A model generated the notes under the pieces. The model was not told the origin of the DNA. It did no database searches and saw only the letters and a list, made by a program, of their open reading frames with translations. The position numbers and the translations under genes are program-made. Below, one piece after another: positions 1-8,085 of a stretch of 64,000 bases of DNA. Each line of letters starts with the position of its first letter. Position 1 is the first letter of the stretch. The DNA is from Bin87 sp965116785. GTDB lineage: Bacteria; Chloroflexota; Dehalococcoidia; Lucifugimonadales; UBA3495. The stretch lies in contig OZ220731.1 of NCBI GenBank assembly GCA_965116785.1, positions 1,302,001-1,366,000 of the forward strand, written 5' to 3'.

Positions 1-395
1 AGCATCGATGCGCTGAACAACACGATGCGCGGGTTGACCCGGCTCAGCTCATCGTAACCCAGGCCCCAGCGTTCCAGCGTGCCTGGGGTGAAGTTCTCGG
101 TGACCACATCCGCCCACTCGGCAATGCGCCGGATCAGACTTGGCGCGTCGGGATGGCCCATGTCGATGGACAGGCCATATTTGTTGGCGTTGTAGTTTGC
201 AAAATATCCGGAGCGGTTCACCCCAGATTCCCCGCCGGCGAACGGCCCCGCCCGCCGCAATGTCTCCGGCCGCTTGGCCGACTCTACCCGCAACACCGTC
301 GCGCCGTATTCCGACAGGTATTTCGTGGTCATAGGGCCGACGGCGACCCAACAGAAGTCGAGGACTTTCAAACCCTCCAGCGGCAAACCGGCCAT
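1..395 (-). CDS. Class III (CaiB/BaiF) CoA transferase, N-terminal part, cut by window edge
   Basis: The minus strand opens at an ATG at 395 and runs without a stop off the left edge, giving about 131 residues. The start MAGLPLEGLKVLDFCWVAVG and the later GYDELSRVNPRIV segment match the N-terminal Rossmann-like half of class III CoA transferases. These move CoA between carboxylic acids. The catalytic aspartate would lie beyond the window. It sits about 100 bp downstream of a second CaiB-family gene on the same strand, so the two may be co-transcribed and could form a heteromer. Substrate unknown. Confidence 0.85.
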   Translation of the reverse strand, partial: MAGLPLEGLKVLDFCWVAVGPMTTKYLSEYGATVLRVESAKRPETLRRAGPFAGGESGVNRSGYFANYNANKYGLSIDMGHPDAPSLIRRIAEWADVVTENFTPGTLERWGLGYDELSRVNPRIVLFSASM

Positions 396-491
396 ACCGA
401 ACACTCCCGAAACATCAGATTGCGTGGATGCACAGGATGAAAGGGATAGCACTATCTCTATCCGGTTCATCCTGTATACCCATGCGAATAC

Positions 492-1763
492 TCAAACCAC
501 GCCCAACTCGGTAAGCCGCGCCAGGTCTCGCTCATTCAGACCCAGTTCCCCTCCGAGAATATCTCCGTTGTGCTCGCCCAATCGGGGTGCCCGACGCCTC
601 ACGCCCACCCGTGAAGGATCTGTGAGGTCCTTCACGAAATGGCCCGGATACCTGAACGTTTCTCCAATGTCGTCGTGCTCGATCCGGTCGTAATAATCCC
701 GCGCCGCCAGTTGCCGGTGCGCGAGGATGTCGCCTGGCGTCGCCACCGGGAAAAGCAGGATGCGCCGCTCCAGCGCGCCGTCGGCCAACTCGTTCCTCGT
801 GTGGGTCATGAAGAACGGCGCCACGGCGGCCACCGTCAGTTCCATAATCTCCGCCCGCGCCGTACCGTAGCCCAACTCTTCCCAGTTGACCGCGTCCAGC
901 TCTGGACTGCCCATTCCCTCTTCCGTCATCCAGGCGAGCATCGAGCGCACGCTGCGAGCCGCGCCAGCAGTTCCTCCGCCCGGCTGAAAGTTGACGTAGC
1001 CGTCCTTGCACGGCCAATTGATGCGGGTGAACGTCCCGCCCGCCGACTCTCGGTACGCGCCCATACGACGCAGGATGGTGTGCTCCAGGTCCCAGTACTG
1101 CGGCGCGTGCGCCAGCGTCCGCGCCACCGCCTGCTGGCATGAAACGTCGACGTGCTGACCCTCGCCGGTCAGTTGCCGGTGCGTGTGGGCAATCATCGCG
1201 CCGGCCGCTCCGGCTGCACTGCCGTGCTGGTAAAACTGAGGCATGCTCACCCGCAACGGCGGCCGGTCGCCGTCTCCGGTCAGGTGCATGAACCCGCCCA
1301 GCGCCATGCCCACGATGTCCGACGCCGCATAATCCGCGTACGGCCCATCCTGCCCGAACGCCGTGATGGACACCATCACCAACCGGGGGTTCAACTCCCT
1401 CAACTCTGCATAACCCAATCCCAACGACGTCATGTGGCCCGGGTCCGCCGACTCGATGACGAACTCGGCCTGCCCCGCTAGTCGCCGGAACAGCGCCGCG
1501 CCGTCCGCAGTGCCGAGGTCCAGGGTGACGCCACGTTTGTTGGCACAATACGACCACCAGAAGAGGCTGCGCTCGGCTCCCGGTTCATCCTTATAGAAAG
1601 GCCCTATCCTGCGGGCCGGGCTGCCACCCGGCGGTTCCACCTGCACCACGTCCGCGCCGAGGTCTGCCAGCATCTTGCCGCAGAGCAAACCGCGCCCATC
1701 GGTCAGATCGAGCACACGGTAGGGAGCCAGGAGGCCCGGCCCGTAGTCACTTCCCTCAGTCAT
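492..1763 (-). CDS. CaiB/BaiF CoA-transferase family protein
   Basis: This 423-residue protein has the length and layout of class III CoA transferases: an N-terminal VLDLTDGRG strand-loop, the ADLGADVVQVEPPGG motif, NKRGVTLDL, and GLGYAELRELNPRLV. The family transfers CoA between acyl donors and acids. Where other members carry the catalytic Asp after an RVGF-type strand, this protein has RVSMPQFYQH with no Asp, so it may be a non-catalytic or divergent subunit. It lies upstream of the partial CoA transferase at the window edge on the same strand. Family is secure, substrate is not. Confidence 0.87.
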   Translation of the reverse strand: MTEGSDYGPGLLAPYRVLDLTDGRGLLCGKMLADLGADVVQVEPPGGSPARRIGPFYKDEPGAERSLFWWSYCANKRGVTLDLGTADGAALFRRLAGQAEFVIESADPGHMTSLGLGYAELRELNPRLVMVSITAFGQDGPYADYAASDIVGMALGGFMHLTGDGDRPPLRVSMPQFYQHGSAAGAAGAMIAHTHRQLTGEGQHVDVSCQQAVARTLAHAPQYWDLEHTILRRMGAYRESAGGTFTRINWPCKDGYVNFQPGGGTAGAARSVRSMLAWMTEEGMGSPELDAVNWEELGYGTARAEIMELTVAAVAPFFMTHTRNELADGALERRILLFPVATPGDILAHRQLAARDYYDRIEHDDIGETFRYPGHFVKDLTDPSRVGVRRRAPRLGEHNGDILGGELGLNERDLARLTELGVV

Positions 1764-1832
1764 TGGTTTCTCGATTTCACTGCTTCAGCGTGCCAAGTGG
1801 GTCCCCTTGGCTCTCGGTGCCGGCCACCCCAA

Positions 1833-2387
1833 TCAGCTTTGCGACGCTGCGAGCAACGATGTCGGGGCCGAATCGAGTATGTCGGCAATCAGGCGAGCGA
1901 TATCGGGAGGGCTGAACACGGTACCGTTCATCGGCGACGGGTCGCTCCTCCACATATCGTCAAGGCAATTCGCCAGTACAAACAGGTGCCATTCGGCTTC
2001 CTCGGGCAAATCTGCGACGGTGTTGTGCGACAGGAATGCAGCCATGCTGCCCCCATCACGGGACGCGCCCTTCGCCGCTTGGGCCGCAAACAGAACGCGG
2101 TTGCGAATGCGCGGGGCCAGATCGTCACGATCAAAGACGCCGGCCCCGTCTCGCAGACCGTAGCATGCCATCATCACCGCGGGCTCGACGTCAACATCGT
2201 ACTCCGCCACCTCCGCGACCGAATCGGCTAACGGCCAATGGTCCTTGGCCAGGGCATAACCCACGTCCCAGGCATCCTGTATCTCGTGAACTCCGCCGCC
2301 TTGTTTAGGAACACGGTTCCAATCGGAACGACGCAGCCATTCCGACCAGACGCGACGGTTGTGCACGTGGTCGTGTTCGCTCAACAT
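1833..2387 (-). CDS. Hypothetical protein
   Basis: This is a 184-residue soluble, acidic protein that I do not recognise. It is rich in Trp, Asp and Ala, with no signal peptide or membrane segment. Its start lies 33 bp after the stop of the cyclase-family gene on the same strand, so it is probably co-transcribed with it. The amino-acid composition looks like that of a real protein, and no overlapping frame looks better. No function is assigned. Confidence 0.6.
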   Translation of the reverse strand: MLSEHDHVHNRRVWSEWLRRSDWNRVPKQGGGVHEIQDAWDVGYALAKDHWPLADSVAEVAEYDVDVEPAVMMACYGLRDGAGVFDRDDLAPRIRNRVLFAAQAAKGASRDGGSMAAFLSHNTVADLPEEAEWHLFVLANCLDDMWRSDPSPMNGTVFSPPDIARLIADILDSAPTSLLAASQS

Positions 2388-2420
2388 TGGCTGGGGTTCC
2401 GGATTCGATGCGCGACGGCG

Positions 2421-3356
2421 TCAGAATGTCGCCAGCGGGTTTACCGGAGAGCCCGTGGCGTTGTGCCAGCGCAGCGGCGCGACAGTGAACATAAAGTCCC
2501 ACCGGTTCAGTCGGCTACAAACCGGCGCAACCTCGTCGAAATTCGCCGCATCGATCAGCCACAATCCCATGCCGACAATCCCAACCTTGTGAATGGGCAA
2601 CCCAACGTACGGGTATTCGCTGGGCGCGACGTCCCACGATGCGTCGCACGCCGCGATGGACACTCCCCGCTCCCGCAGCCACGGCAAAGTTTCAGCGTGC
2701 AGACCGGGCCTACCCTCGGCCGCGCTTGGCGGGCCGACCGCTTGGCGTCGCTTGTACCAGCCCAGCCGGATGCACAGCGCGTCGCCTTCCGTCACGCGAA
2801 CGCCCTGGGCCTCTTCGGCCGCTTCCAGGTCAGCGGTGAAAACCGGTTCCGCCGCGTCCAGCCAGTCCCTGCCCTTCACGCCCGCGATATCCAGCAGGAC
2901 GCCGCGCGTAACTACGCCGTTCTTCACCGCGTCAATCGCCCCGGCCCCGGCCTTGTTGGCGTTGTTAACCAGTCCGGCGTCCATGCCGTTGTACATCTTG
3001 CCGTTCCAGAACTGGTGGCACAGGCTGTCCAGGTGCGTGACCGTGAGTCCGTGGAACGACACGCCCAGGAAATCGCTGGCGCCGCCGCCACCCTCGGAGG
3101 GGGCGGATTCGCCGGTGGACACCATGTAGTGCAGCGGCGGGATGCTGGTCACGTCCGGCGCCATCTCGGGCACCAGCAGCCGCGAACAGGTGACGCTGAT
3201 TCCCTCTCGCACCAGTCCGGCAGCTTCCTTTCTTTTCGCGTCGGTGATCAGGTTCAACGTGCCCAACTCGTCGTCGTCGCCCCAACGACCCCAGTTGCTC
3301 AGCGAATCGAACCAGCCCAGTACTTGCTCCTCGGTGGGAATGGTCGGTGTGGTCAT
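2421..3356 (-). CDS. Cyclase family protein (kynurenine formamidase-like metal hydrolase)
   Basis: The 311-residue product matches the cyclase superfamily, whose members hydrolyse amide or lactone bonds using a divalent metal (kynurenine formamidase, isatin hydrolase). The metal-binding signature is visible as THLDSLCHQFW near residue 110, the family's HxD...H pattern. The N-terminal segment with WGRWGDDDELGTLN is typical of the longer bacterial cyclase group. It is downstream of the MFS exporter on the same strand with a palindromic element between them, and upstream of the hypothetical gene. Substrate is not predictable. Confidence 0.85.
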   Translation of the reverse strand: MTTPTIPTEEQVLGWFDSLSNWGRWGDDDELGTLNLITDAKRKEAAGLVREGISVTCSRLLVPEMAPDVTSIPPLHYMVSTGESAPSEGGGGASDFLGVSFHGLTVTHLDSLCHQFWNGKMYNGMDAGLVNNANKAGAGAIDAVKNGVVTRGVLLDIAGVKGRDWLDAAEPVFTADLEAAEEAQGVRVTEGDALCIRLGWYKRRQAVGPPSAAEGRPGLHAETLPWLRERGVSIAACDASWDVAPSEYPYVGLPIHKVGIVGMGLWLIDAANFDEVAPVCSRLNRWDFMFTVAPLRWHNATGSPVNPLATF

Positions 3357-3381
3357 GATGTTCCCTCCGTCAGCGTAGCCG

Positions 3382-3414
3382 ACAATCGTCCTGACCTTGC
3401 GTTCAGGCGATTGT
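3382..3414. repeat. Imperfect inverted repeat between MFS and cyclase genes
   Basis: The arms ACAATCG-t-CCTGA and TCAGG-CGATTGT flank an eight-base loop, with a single unpaired base in the left arm. It lies in the 95-bp gap upstream of the cyclase start. There is no T-run on the minus strand after it, so it looks more like an operator or mRNA-processing hairpin than a terminator. Confidence 0.5.
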
Positions 3415-3451
3415 ATTGTCGGGCCTGTCCCCGGTCAATCGGGCGGGACAC

Positions 3452-4714
3452 CTATGCTTCGCGTAATCGCCGCGAAAACAGGCACAGGAAAACCGCCGCG
3501 GACCCGGCGATGCCCAGGTACAGCGCGGTCAACGGCGCGCCGATCTGCGTCACCATCCACCCGTTCAGCGCGCTGGCCGGGAAGTGCGCCTGGATCGCGA
3601 GCACGCGCATCCCGCCCATGCGGCCGCGAAACTCCGGATCGGAGTTCCCCATCAGCACCGTCATCACCAGCACCAGCGAAACGGAGCGACCGATTCCCGT
3701 CAGCACCTTGATGCCCAGGGCCACCACCAGCACTGCGGTAAACGGCAGCAATCCGGGTAGCGTCAGGACCGCCACCGCGAACAGGATCATCGACCCGTGC
3801 CACCCGCCGTTCACCGCCCACACGAGCCACCATCCCTGCTGGCGCAGGGTGCCGATGCCGGCCACGACCAGCGCCCCGATAACCGCGCCCGCGCCCATGG
3901 CTCCGTTCAGCAGCCCCAACACCTCCGGCCCGCCCTGAAGCGTTTCCTTGGCAAAGATCGGCATCAGCGCGGTGCTGAATGGGAAGCCGGTCACGTTGTA
4001 CATCGCCGCGATCAGCAGCGCCATGAACAGTTCCTTGCGCTGCCACACGTGCCGCAGACCTTCTCCGACCCCGATCAGGATCTGGCGAGGCGTGGTGCTG
4101 CCCGCCGTCGCGTTGCGGGTCCGTACCATCAGCGCCAAGAGGCCGCCGATCACATACATCGCCCCGATGAAGCCGAACAAACCTGCGGGAGTCAGAGGTG
4201 TGTAGAGGAAGCCGCCGGCAATTGGCCCCACAAACTGCGTGAGGTTTTGACCGAACCCCAGCATAGCCACTGCGTTGGTGAGCCGCTCGCGGGGCACCGT
4301 GTCGATCAGCAGGGCATTGGTTACCGGAAGCTCGATCGTACGAAACGCGCCGCCGCCAAGGATGATGGCAAAGATCATCCAGACTTTCAGAGCGTCTGAC
4401 AGAAGGAGCGCCATCAGCAGGAAAGCCAATGCCGCCGCAATGAAATGACCCGCCGCCATGAGCAGCCGGCGTGGCATCCGGTCCACGACCGCTCCGGCGA
4501 AGACGGAAAGAAACGCGAGTCCAAGAGCCGATCCGCCGGCCAAACCGACGAGCAGCGGGTCGCCGGTCAACTCCAGCACCAACCACAGGACGGCGATGAT
4601 CTCCATCTGCCGGCCGGCCATGGCGATGTTGGCGGACACCCAGACCAGCGAAAAATCGCGCCGCCTGAACGAGCCGAAGGTCTCGCCTGCACGGGCGCCC
4701 AGGAATGTGGCCAA
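3452..4714 (-). CDS. MFS transporter (enterobactin-exporter-like MFS_3 type)
   Basis: This 420-residue integral membrane protein has about 12 hydrophobic segments and the family's charged loop DRMPRRLLMAAG between TM2 and TM3. The layout (FRRRDFSLVWVSANIAMAGRQM at the N-terminus, then WLVLELTGDPLLVGL) is that of MFS_3/EntS-type drug or metabolite exporters. The ATG at 4714 gives a full-length product and is preceded 32 bp upstream by an extended -10 element on the same strand. It is the first gene of the minus-strand run with the cyclase and hypothetical genes. Confidence 0.88.
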   Translation of the reverse strand: MATFLGARAGETFGSFRRRDFSLVWVSANIAMAGRQMEIIAVLWLVLELTGDPLLVGLAGGSALGLAFLSVFAGAVVDRMPRRLLMAAGHFIAAALAFLLMALLLSDALKVWMIFAIILGGGAFRTIELPVTNALLIDTVPRERLTNAVAMLGFGQNLTQFVGPIAGGFLYTPLTPAGLFGFIGAMYVIGGLLALMVRTRNATAGSTTPRQILIGVGEGLRHVWQRKELFMALLIAAMYNVTGFPFSTALMPIFAKETLQGGPEVLGLLNGAMGAGAVIGALVVAGIGTLRQQGWWLVWAVNGGWHGSMILFAVAVLTLPGLLPFTAVLVVALGIKVLTGIGRSVSLVLVMTVLMGNSDPEFRGRMGGMRVLAIQAHFPASALNGWMVTQIGAPLTALYLGIAGSAAVFLCLFSRRLREA

Positions 4715-4746
4715 GTTGCTAGACCCTCCCTCGCGAACCGGCGCCG

Positions 4747-4755
4747 ATTATAGCA
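4747..4755 (-). promoter_or_regulatory. Extended -10 promoter for the MFS gene
   Basis: The minus strand reads TGCTATAAT, a perfect -10 hexamer with the TGn extension, 32 bp upstream of the MFS start codon. No good -35 hexamer is seen at 17 bp, as expected for an extended -10 promoter. Confidence 0.6.
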
Positions 4756-4826
4756 CCGGGTCGGCGATTCCCTGCCGTAACACCTTGGCTGACCCGCGAT
4801 TTCTGCCGGGCGAATTGCTAATGGCG

Positions 4827-4856
4827 TTGCACGTTACTATCGTGGGACGTTACCAT
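4827..4856 (+). promoter_or_regulatory. Promoter and likely operator of higBA
   Basis: A -35-like TTGCAC (4827-4832) and a -10-like TACCAT (4851-4856) are separated by 18 bp. The -10 lies only six bases before the higB start, which would make a nearly leaderless transcript. Two direct repeats of ACGTTAC at 4831-4837 and 4847-4853 overlap the spacer and the -10, a plausible site for the autorepressing antitoxin HigA. The assignment is from sequence layout only. Confidence 0.45.
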
Positions 4857-4862
4857 GTTGCT

Positions 4863-5141
4863 ATGCCGCGATTCGCCAACGATGACACCGAGAATGTGTT
4901 CAGCGGCATAACCGCGCGGCATCTGCCTCACGACCTACAACGGCGGGCCAGGATGAGGTTGCAAAGGGTCGTAGCGGCGGTACGGCTGACCGATCTGCGA
5001 GTGCCGCCGTCGCACCGCTTGGAACGCCTTCGTGGGGACCGTGCAGGTTCATACAGTATTCGCATCAACGACCAATGGCGCATATGTTTTGATTGGAAGG
5101 AACAGGGCGCCATGGAAATCGAGATCAACGATTACCACTGA
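4863..5141 (+). CDS. higB: HigB-type (RelE superfamily) toxin of a type II toxin-antitoxin system
   Basis: The 92-residue protein has the full HigB/plasmid-maintenance-killer pattern: DTENVFSG near residue 8, LRVPPSHRLERLRGDR near residue 46-61, and SIRINDQWRICFDW near residue 66-79. These proteins cleave mRNA at the ribosome. The start at 4863 matches the usual family N-terminus (MPRFANDD); an upstream in-frame ATG would add an untypical leader. The antitoxin gene follows 11 bp downstream behind a strong AGGAGG site, the toxin-first order characteristic of higBA. Confidence 0.93.
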   Translation: MPRFANDDTENVFSGITARHLPHDLQRRARMRLQRVVAAVRLTDLRVPPSHRLERLRGDRAGSYSIRINDQWRICFDWKEQGAMEIEINDYH

Positions 5142-5152
5142 GGAGGAATACC

Positions 5153-5431
5153 TTGTCGAGCGCTTTGATCCACCCTGGAGAGCATCTCACCGAAATATTG
5201 GAGGAACTGGCCATCAGCCAATATCGATTGGCAAAGGCGATAGGCGTCTCTCCCCGAAGGATCAACGAGATCATTCACAGAAAACGGTCCATAACCGCAG
5301 ACTCCGCGTTGCGTATCGGAATGGCGCTGGGTACGTCACCTGAGTATTGGCTCAACCTGCAGCGAATGTACGACCTTGAAGTTGCCAGGACGGTGACGGA
5401 CACCAGTGGAATCACGCCGTTGGTCAATTGA
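5153..5431 (+). CDS. higA: HigA-type antitoxin, XRE-family HTH
   Basis: Starting at TTG 5153, placed six bases after AGGAGG (5141-5146), the gene gives a 92-residue protein beginning SSALIHPGEHLTEILEELA, the standard HigA start. The helix-turn-helix spans about residues 21-46 (QYRLAKAIGVSPRRINEIIH), followed by the family signature TSPEYWLNLQ near residue 63-72. HigA binds and neutralises HigB and represses the operon. The weak TTG start with a perfect ribosome-binding site may help set the toxin:antitoxin ratio. Confidence 0.92.
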   Translation: MSSALIHPGEHLTEILEELAISQYRLAKAIGVSPRRINEIIHRKRSITADSALRIGMALGTSPEYWLNLQRMYDLEVARTVTDTSGITPLVN

Positions 5432-5507
5432 GGGCTCGACCAGTGCCTCGCAAACCTGCGTGTTACAATCCGGGGCATCTGCCACTTTTGGCATTGGAGG
5501 CAACGGA

Positions 5508-6566
5508 ATGGAAATCGGCGTCGGATTGGACCACACCCTGGGAATGAATTGGGACGACCAGGCCAACCTGGCCCGCGAGGCGGCGGAGTTGGGCTATGAA
5601 AGCATCTGGACGCCCGAAAACATCGGCACCGATTCCTTCCAGGTGTGCGCCCGCCGCTGGCAGGCCAGTTGCGACGTCGTCGAGGGCGGCCTGACCACCG
5701 GCATCGGCGTTTCGCCGGTCATGTACCGCACGCCGGTCGGTTTCGCAATGTCCGGCGGCACCATCAGCCAGCAGACCGGCGGCAAGTTCATCATGGGCAT
5801 CGGAGCCGGTAGCGCTTACCGTCCAGCGAACCGCCGCGACCTCGGTTTCCCTCGCGTCTCCGCGCTGAACCTGATGCGCGACTACCTGACCACGGTCCGC
5901 GGCCTGGTACGCGGAGAGCGCGTCAGTTACCAGGGCGAGCACATCAACTACAACAACATTCGCCTCGCCATCCGTCCGGCGCCCAACACACCCGTCTACC
6001 TGGGCACGCTGGGCCCGGAGATGCTGCGCCTGGCCGGCGAAATCGCCGACGGCGTTTGCCTGAACTGGTGCACTCCCGCCCAGATCGCGTGGAGCCGCGA
6101 GCGCATCGCCGAGGGCGCGGAGCGGGTCGGACGAGATCCGTCCGAGTGCAAGGTAGTCGAGTACATCCGCATCTGCGTCGACGAGGATGAGGACGTGGCT
6201 CGCCGCGCGTTCGCCAAGAACTGCCTGGGCTACCCCTTGGGCGTGGCAGTTCCCACGGAACGGGAGCGCCAGTTCGGCTACCGCGCCCACTTCGAGCGCA
6301 TGGGATATACCGAAGAACTGGCCGGCGCCGACGCCATCCGGTCCCGCGGAGGGAACATGGATGAGGTCGCCGACGCCTACCCGTCCGAGGCCCTGCTGGC
6401 CGTCGGCTACTACGGAAAGCCGGACGGCGCCGCAGCTGCTTTCGCCAAGCTCGCCGAGGGCCTGGATGTCGCCCTGGTTCGCGTCATCGCCGCCCGTCCC
6501 GAAATCGCGTCCACCCAGGCCGTCATGCACGCCTGCGCGCCCGAAAAGGTGCGGTCAATGCTGTGA
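5508..6566 (+). CDS. LLM class flavin-dependent (F420/FMN) oxidoreductase
   Basis: The 352-residue protein belongs to the luciferase-like monooxygenase superfamily, a TIM barrel using FMN or coenzyme F420. Visible features are the N-terminal GVGLDHTLGMNWDDQANLA, ELGYESIWTPEN, GGKFIMGIGAGS near residue 88-99, and TPVYLGTLGPEMLRLAGEIADG. The arrangement is closest to methylene-tetrahydromethanopterin-reductase-like members. ATG 5508 is chosen because GGAGG lies seven bases upstream (5496-5500) and the product then starts with the family's first beta-strand. Substrate and cofactor cannot be settled from sequence alone. Confidence 0.88.
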   Translation: MEIGVGLDHTLGMNWDDQANLAREAAELGYESIWTPENIGTDSFQVCARRWQASCDVVEGGLTTGIGVSPVMYRTPVGFAMSGGTISQQTGGKFIMGIGAGSAYRPANRRDLGFPRVSALNLMRDYLTTVRGLVRGERVSYQGEHINYNNIRLAIRPAPNTPVYLGTLGPEMLRLAGEIADGVCLNWCTPAQIAWSRERIAEGAERVGRDPSECKVVEYIRICVDEDEDVARRAFAKNCLGYPLGVAVPTERERQFGYRAHFERMGYTEELAGADAIRSRGGNMDEVADAYPSEALLAVGYYGKPDGAAAAFAKLAEGLDVALVRVIAARPEIASTQAVMHACAPEKVRSML

Positions 6567-6596
6567 AACGCCTTATAATCAAAACGTTCAAGCTCG

Positions 6597-6959
6597 GTGC
6601 CGGGGTTGGCATGTTATGGAGCACCATATTGGTACGGCATCAACGCGGTACACGACCCCAACAACTTGGACAAAATTGTTATCGGGCTGACTGCATTCGG
6701 CGTCACGTATGGCATATCCGGACCGCTTTTCGAACCGGTGTCTGAAGTCGTAGGGAGCCTCATGGTAGTCGCGGAATTTTTGAACCGACACCTGCGGGAA
6801 CCGCAGAAAAAACGCTCATTAGAAGAGGGCCGCGAAGAAGGCCTAGAAGAGGGACGGGCCCGGGAAAGCGCTGAAATTTTAGCCCGCCTGGAAGAATTAG
6901 GACTGGACGCTGATCAAATTCTGCCTCCTGAAAGTTCGTACCCTTCAAACCAGGAATGA
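6597..6959 (+). CDS. Small membrane protein with EEGREEG charged repeat
   Basis: This 120-residue protein of unknown function reads from GTG 6597. It has one hydrophobic stretch at about residues 26-58, then a highly charged helix with tandem EEGREEGLEEG units at about residues 77-88, and a short tail. A TATAAT at 6573-6578 lies just upstream. The same architecture (hydrophobic part, then an EEGREEG coil) occurs again at 21489-21962. It sits between two luciferase-like genes, ending 4 bp before the next start. The start codon is uncertain, but the C-terminal half is convincingly coding. Confidence 0.65.
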   Translation: MPGLACYGAPYWYGINAVHDPNNLDKIVIGLTAFGVTYGISGPLFEPVSEVVGSLMVVAEFLNRHLREPQKKRSLEEGREEGLEEGRARESAEILARLEELGLDADQILPPESSYPSNQE

Positions 6960-6963
6960 AATT

Positions 6964-8046
6964 ATGCACGTAGGCGCCGCCACCATCTTCCAGAATCCGG
7001 GCAAGTTCTCCTCCGATCACGATGTGTACCGCGAGGAGCGGCGACTGGCCGACTTGGCCGAACCGTTGGGCTTTCAGTCCATCTGGGGCGTGGAGCACCA
7101 CTTCACCGATTACACCATGTGCCCCGATGTGCTCCAGTTCCTGACCTACATGGCCGGCCGCACCACCGACATGCAACTGGGAAGCATGGTCTGCGTCCTG
7201 CCCTGGCACGACCCCATGCGCGTTGCCGAACAGGTCTCTATGCTGGACAACCTCAGCGACGGGCGTTTCATCCTGGGCGTCGGCCGCGGCCTGGCCAAGG
7301 TCGAGTACGACGGGTTCCGCGTCGACATGAACGAATCTCGGACACGGTTCATCGAGTCGGCCGAGTGCCTGCTGGCCGGCCTGGAGAGCGGGTTCTGCGA
7401 GTTCGACGGCGAGTACATCAAGCAACCTCGTCGCGAAATTCGGCCCAATCCCTTACGGAGCTTCAAGGACCGGACCTATGCCGCCGCCATCTCCCCGGAG
7501 AGCAGCCGCATCATGGCCCAACTGGGCGTCGGCATGCTGGTCATCCCGCAAAAGCCGTGGGATGAGGTGGAGGGCGACCTGACCAACTACCGCGACGCCT
7601 GGCATGAAAGCCACGGCGCCGGTTCCGCTGGCCCGCCGGCCCCGGTCGTCGCCTGCTGGACGTTCTGCCATGAAGATGCAGATCACGCCCGGGACATGGC
7701 CCGCCGCTACATCGGTGGCTACTGGCACACCGTGATGGACCACTACCAATTCAAGGCCGACCACCATAAGGACATCAAGGGTTACGAGTATTACGGGAAG
7801 GTGGCCGAGAAGATGTTTGACTATGGCGACGACGAGGTCGTGGACTTCTTCGTCAATCTGCAGGTCTGGGGCACTCCCGAACAGTGCTACGAGAAAATCC
7901 TGCAGATCCGCGACCGCACCGGTCACGACACCTACGTGGGCGCGTTCAGCTACGCCGCCATGCCCTACGACGCCGCGGAAGCCAGCATGCGCCTCTTCGC
8001 CGCCGAGGTGATGCCCGAGCTGAAGGCTCTGAACAGCGTCGCATAA
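6964..8046 (+). CDS. LLM class flavin-dependent oxidoreductase (bacterial luciferase-like)
   Basis: The 360-residue protein shows luciferase-family hallmarks: GFQSIWGVEHHFTDY near residue 36-50, DPMRVAEQVSMLDNLSDGRFILGVGRG near residue 82-108, and a long C-terminal part with GTPEQCYEKI. Members oxidise small organic molecules using reduced flavin and oxygen. It follows the EEGREEG protein with a 4-bp gap, so the three genes from 5508 to 8046 are likely one transcript. It is clearly distinct from the luciferase-like genes at 5508 and 13926, so it is not a recent duplicate. Confidence 0.9.
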   Translation: MHVGAATIFQNPGKFSSDHDVYREERRLADLAEPLGFQSIWGVEHHFTDYTMCPDVLQFLTYMAGRTTDMQLGSMVCVLPWHDPMRVAEQVSMLDNLSDGRFILGVGRGLAKVEYDGFRVDMNESRTRFIESAECLLAGLESGFCEFDGEYIKQPRREIRPNPLRSFKDRTYAAAISPESSRIMAQLGVGMLVIPQKPWDEVEGDLTNYRDAWHESHGAGSAGPPAPVVACWTFCHEDADHARDMARRYIGGYWHTVMDHYQFKADHHKDIKGYEYYGKVAEKMFDYGDDEVVDFFVNLQVWGTPEQCYEKILQIRDRTGHDTYVGAFSYAAMPYDAAEASMRLFAAEVMPELKALNSVA

Positions 8047-8085
8047 CTGACTCGTCGGGATGTCACCGAACGGCAAGGAGGTCGG

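Noticed and set aside
2238..3938. Long plus-strand open frame of 566 codons
   Set aside because: It is antisense to the cyclase and MFS genes, has an Arg/His/Pro-rich composition and no domain; it is a by-product of high GC.
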